Shown here piece by piece: positions 62,724 to 64,000 of a stretch of 64,000 nucleotides of DNA. The notes below the pieces were generated by a model. That model did no database searches and was not told where the DNA came from. It saw nothing but the letters and a program-made list of their open reading frames with translations. Origin of the DNA: Aradus depressus (lineage: Eukaryota; Arthropoda; Insecta; Hemiptera; Aradidae); assembly GCA_963662175.1 (NCBI GenBank), contig OY759225.1, forward strand, positions 15,679,601 to 15,743,600. The letters run 5' to 3'. The position numbers were made by a program, and so were the translations under genes. How positions within the stretch are numbered: the first letter of the stretch is position 1; the number at the start of each line of letters is the position of its first letter.

Positions 62724-62945
62724 ATTAGCAAATAAGATATTCTTCAAGGCTCCATAATAACGTAAAAAATGAAGAAAATCTAAATCATGATTCTATGAAA
62801 CCACAAACAAAAATTAGCATGTTGTATGCGACTTCCAACCTGATTTTTTTTTTTGCTTTGGAGTTTTATAACTCTTACCTGATAATGTTCAAGTAGAATG
62901 GACAGGCTAAGTATGTTTTTGAAATTGATATTAGAATCAACATTT
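62724..62945. repeat. 222-bp direct repeat, right copy
   Basis: Starts at the base immediately after the right LTR. After it the sequence diverges from that following the left copy. Confidence 0.93.
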
Positions 62946-63002
62946 TCTATTTCTTACTTATTCAATATTTACTGAAAGATGCTAAATGAATTGTAAAACA
63001 CT

Positions 63003-63440
63003 TGAGTCCTCACTGGAGTGGAACCTCTACAAAGTGACGTACAAGTCGTGATAGACTGGATCAACAGGTGGTGTCTCGGAATAAATACTGCAAAAACGAT
63101 GGCCAAGGTTCAAATAACGAACTTGGGCGCACTCAGATTCGATTCAACAATGACGACATACCCTGGGACTCCTACTGATGTGACAATCAAGTTCCTCAAA
63201 TCTCTGACATCTCATTCCCCTCCCGACAATCCTCCCCGAATATTGAGACGATGCTGGCCGAGAGATCTGTTACATTTAAGTATGTAGATACTGGCAATGG
63301 TCAGTTTCTCCCCTCATGTTCGCTCATATTCAGCTCCTATTCCTCTCGGTCTGTCAACACTGCTGTTCAGAGGCTGACAGAGCGAGATGGTGCGGGGGAT
63401 CACCCAGGCTACTGTGATCTTCTCTACCTCCATTAAAGTG
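63003..63440 (+). pseudogene. LINE reverse transcriptase fragment
   Basis: LQSDVQVVIDWINRWCLGIN, then TAKTMAKVQ, the palm segment after the catalytic aspartates, followed by shifted remnants similar to the 5150-5738 LINE (RRCWPRDLLHL). Confidence 0.65.
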
Positions 63441-63544
63441 GAGAAATGAGGATGGCCTCATCGGGATGGTGTTTCGGGGGATCTTGAACTGAATTTATTT
63501 ATTTATTACGTATATACATATTTGACTTATTGTGTAGGTATATA

Positions 63545-63655
63545 TTATTTACTGGCAGTAATACCCGGCGTTGCACGGACAACTTTGACTTTTTCTCCTA
63601 ATATCTCTCATTCGAATCCTATTCAATTCTTCAACAGTACATTCATGATGTTAAG
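63545..63655 (-). mobile_element. Helitron 3'-end fragment
   Basis: On the - strand it reads AAAGTTGTCCGTGCAACGCC, then GGGTATTACTGCCAGT, matching the end of the Helitron at 43042-43562. Confidence 0.75.
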
Positions 63656-64000
63656 TTATATGACTCTTGCCCGGGCTTTAACCTCGAGGTCATATCGCCT
63701 ACTACCAGAGAGCTCTTTCGTCACTCTGGAGGACATGAGCCCGACTCTACTGTGGGAATCCTAAATTTTGCCTACCCTAAATTTTTATTCATCTAGGGCA
63801 GGGGTCTTTAACGAGTACATGACATCCTAAATTTTGCCTACCCTAAATTTTTATTCATCTAGGGCAGGGGTCTTTAACGAGTACATGACATCGTACAGGC
63901 TCGGGACCATCGCTCAACGTCCCATCCGAAGGACGGCGAGCTCAAGTTTATTTTATCTGGTAGGTAAGATAAAATAAACTAAGGGCCTCGGTTGGGTTTC
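63656..64000 (-). mobile_element. SINE, - strand, runs off the window
   Basis: Contains GCCCGGGCTTTAACCTCGAG to the head region GGCCTCGGTTGGGTTTC at the edge. A ~65-bp piece (TTTTGCCTACCCTAAATTTT... to ACATGACATC) is duplicated in tandem at about 63767-63894. Confidence 0.9.

Overview
The window is nuclear DNA from an animal, most likely an insect. It is AT-rich, has spliced genes with canonical GT-AG introns, and is crowded with transposable elements typical of arthropods: Tc1/mariner/pogo, hAT, PIF/Harbinger, Helitron, jockey-like LINEs, Penelope-like fragments, and a tRNA-derived SINE with more than 20 copies. The species cannot be named from sequence alone; a hemipteran is a guess.

Two host genes are supported, and they converge. 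(1) A PIWI-clade Argonaute on the + strand: 17 coding exons from base 3 to the stop at 29642. All intron phases close, giving 833 codons. The extreme 5' end lies outside the window. PAZ, MID and PIWI domains are present and the catalytic DDH triad is complete. (2) MELK (maternal embryonic leucine zipper kinase) on the - strand: 13 coding exons from 56729 to 39327, 594 codons, with complete kinase, UBA and KA1 regions. About 9.7 kb of repeats separates the two stop codons.

Layout. 1-29642: Piwi, whose introns hold hAT, pogo-like, Tc1 and Penelope-like elements, a LINE reverse transcriptase, a 2.9-kb DDE transposon with a SWIM finger, many SINEs, several satellites and an unclassified interspersed repeat here called family E. 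29643-39326: intergenic repeats (SINEs, mariner, pogo/Tigger, foldback elements). 39327-56729: MELK, with introns occupied by a pogo-like element, PIF/Harbinger with a MADF exon, a Helitron, hAT with a BED finger, LINEs, palindromic repeats and a ~130-150-bp tandem array. 56730-64000: upstream DNA containing a very young LTR retrotransposon with matching 796-bp LTRs and a gag-like gene but no pol, then LINE, Helitron and SINE fragments.

Piwi proteins use piRNAs to silence transposons, so a Piwi gene this full of transposons is notable. MELK is an unrelated cell-cycle kinase; nothing suggests the two genes act together. The most interesting structural signals are a hammerhead-like RNA motif shared by unrelated inverted-repeat elements, a triplicated 3' splice site in Piwi, a Piwi exon bracketed by inverted repeats, SINE tails resembling the insect telomere repeat, and a 222-bp duplication flanking the LTR element. 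Exon boundaries were placed by hand from splice sites, reading frame and remembered family motifs; no alignment or transcript data were used.
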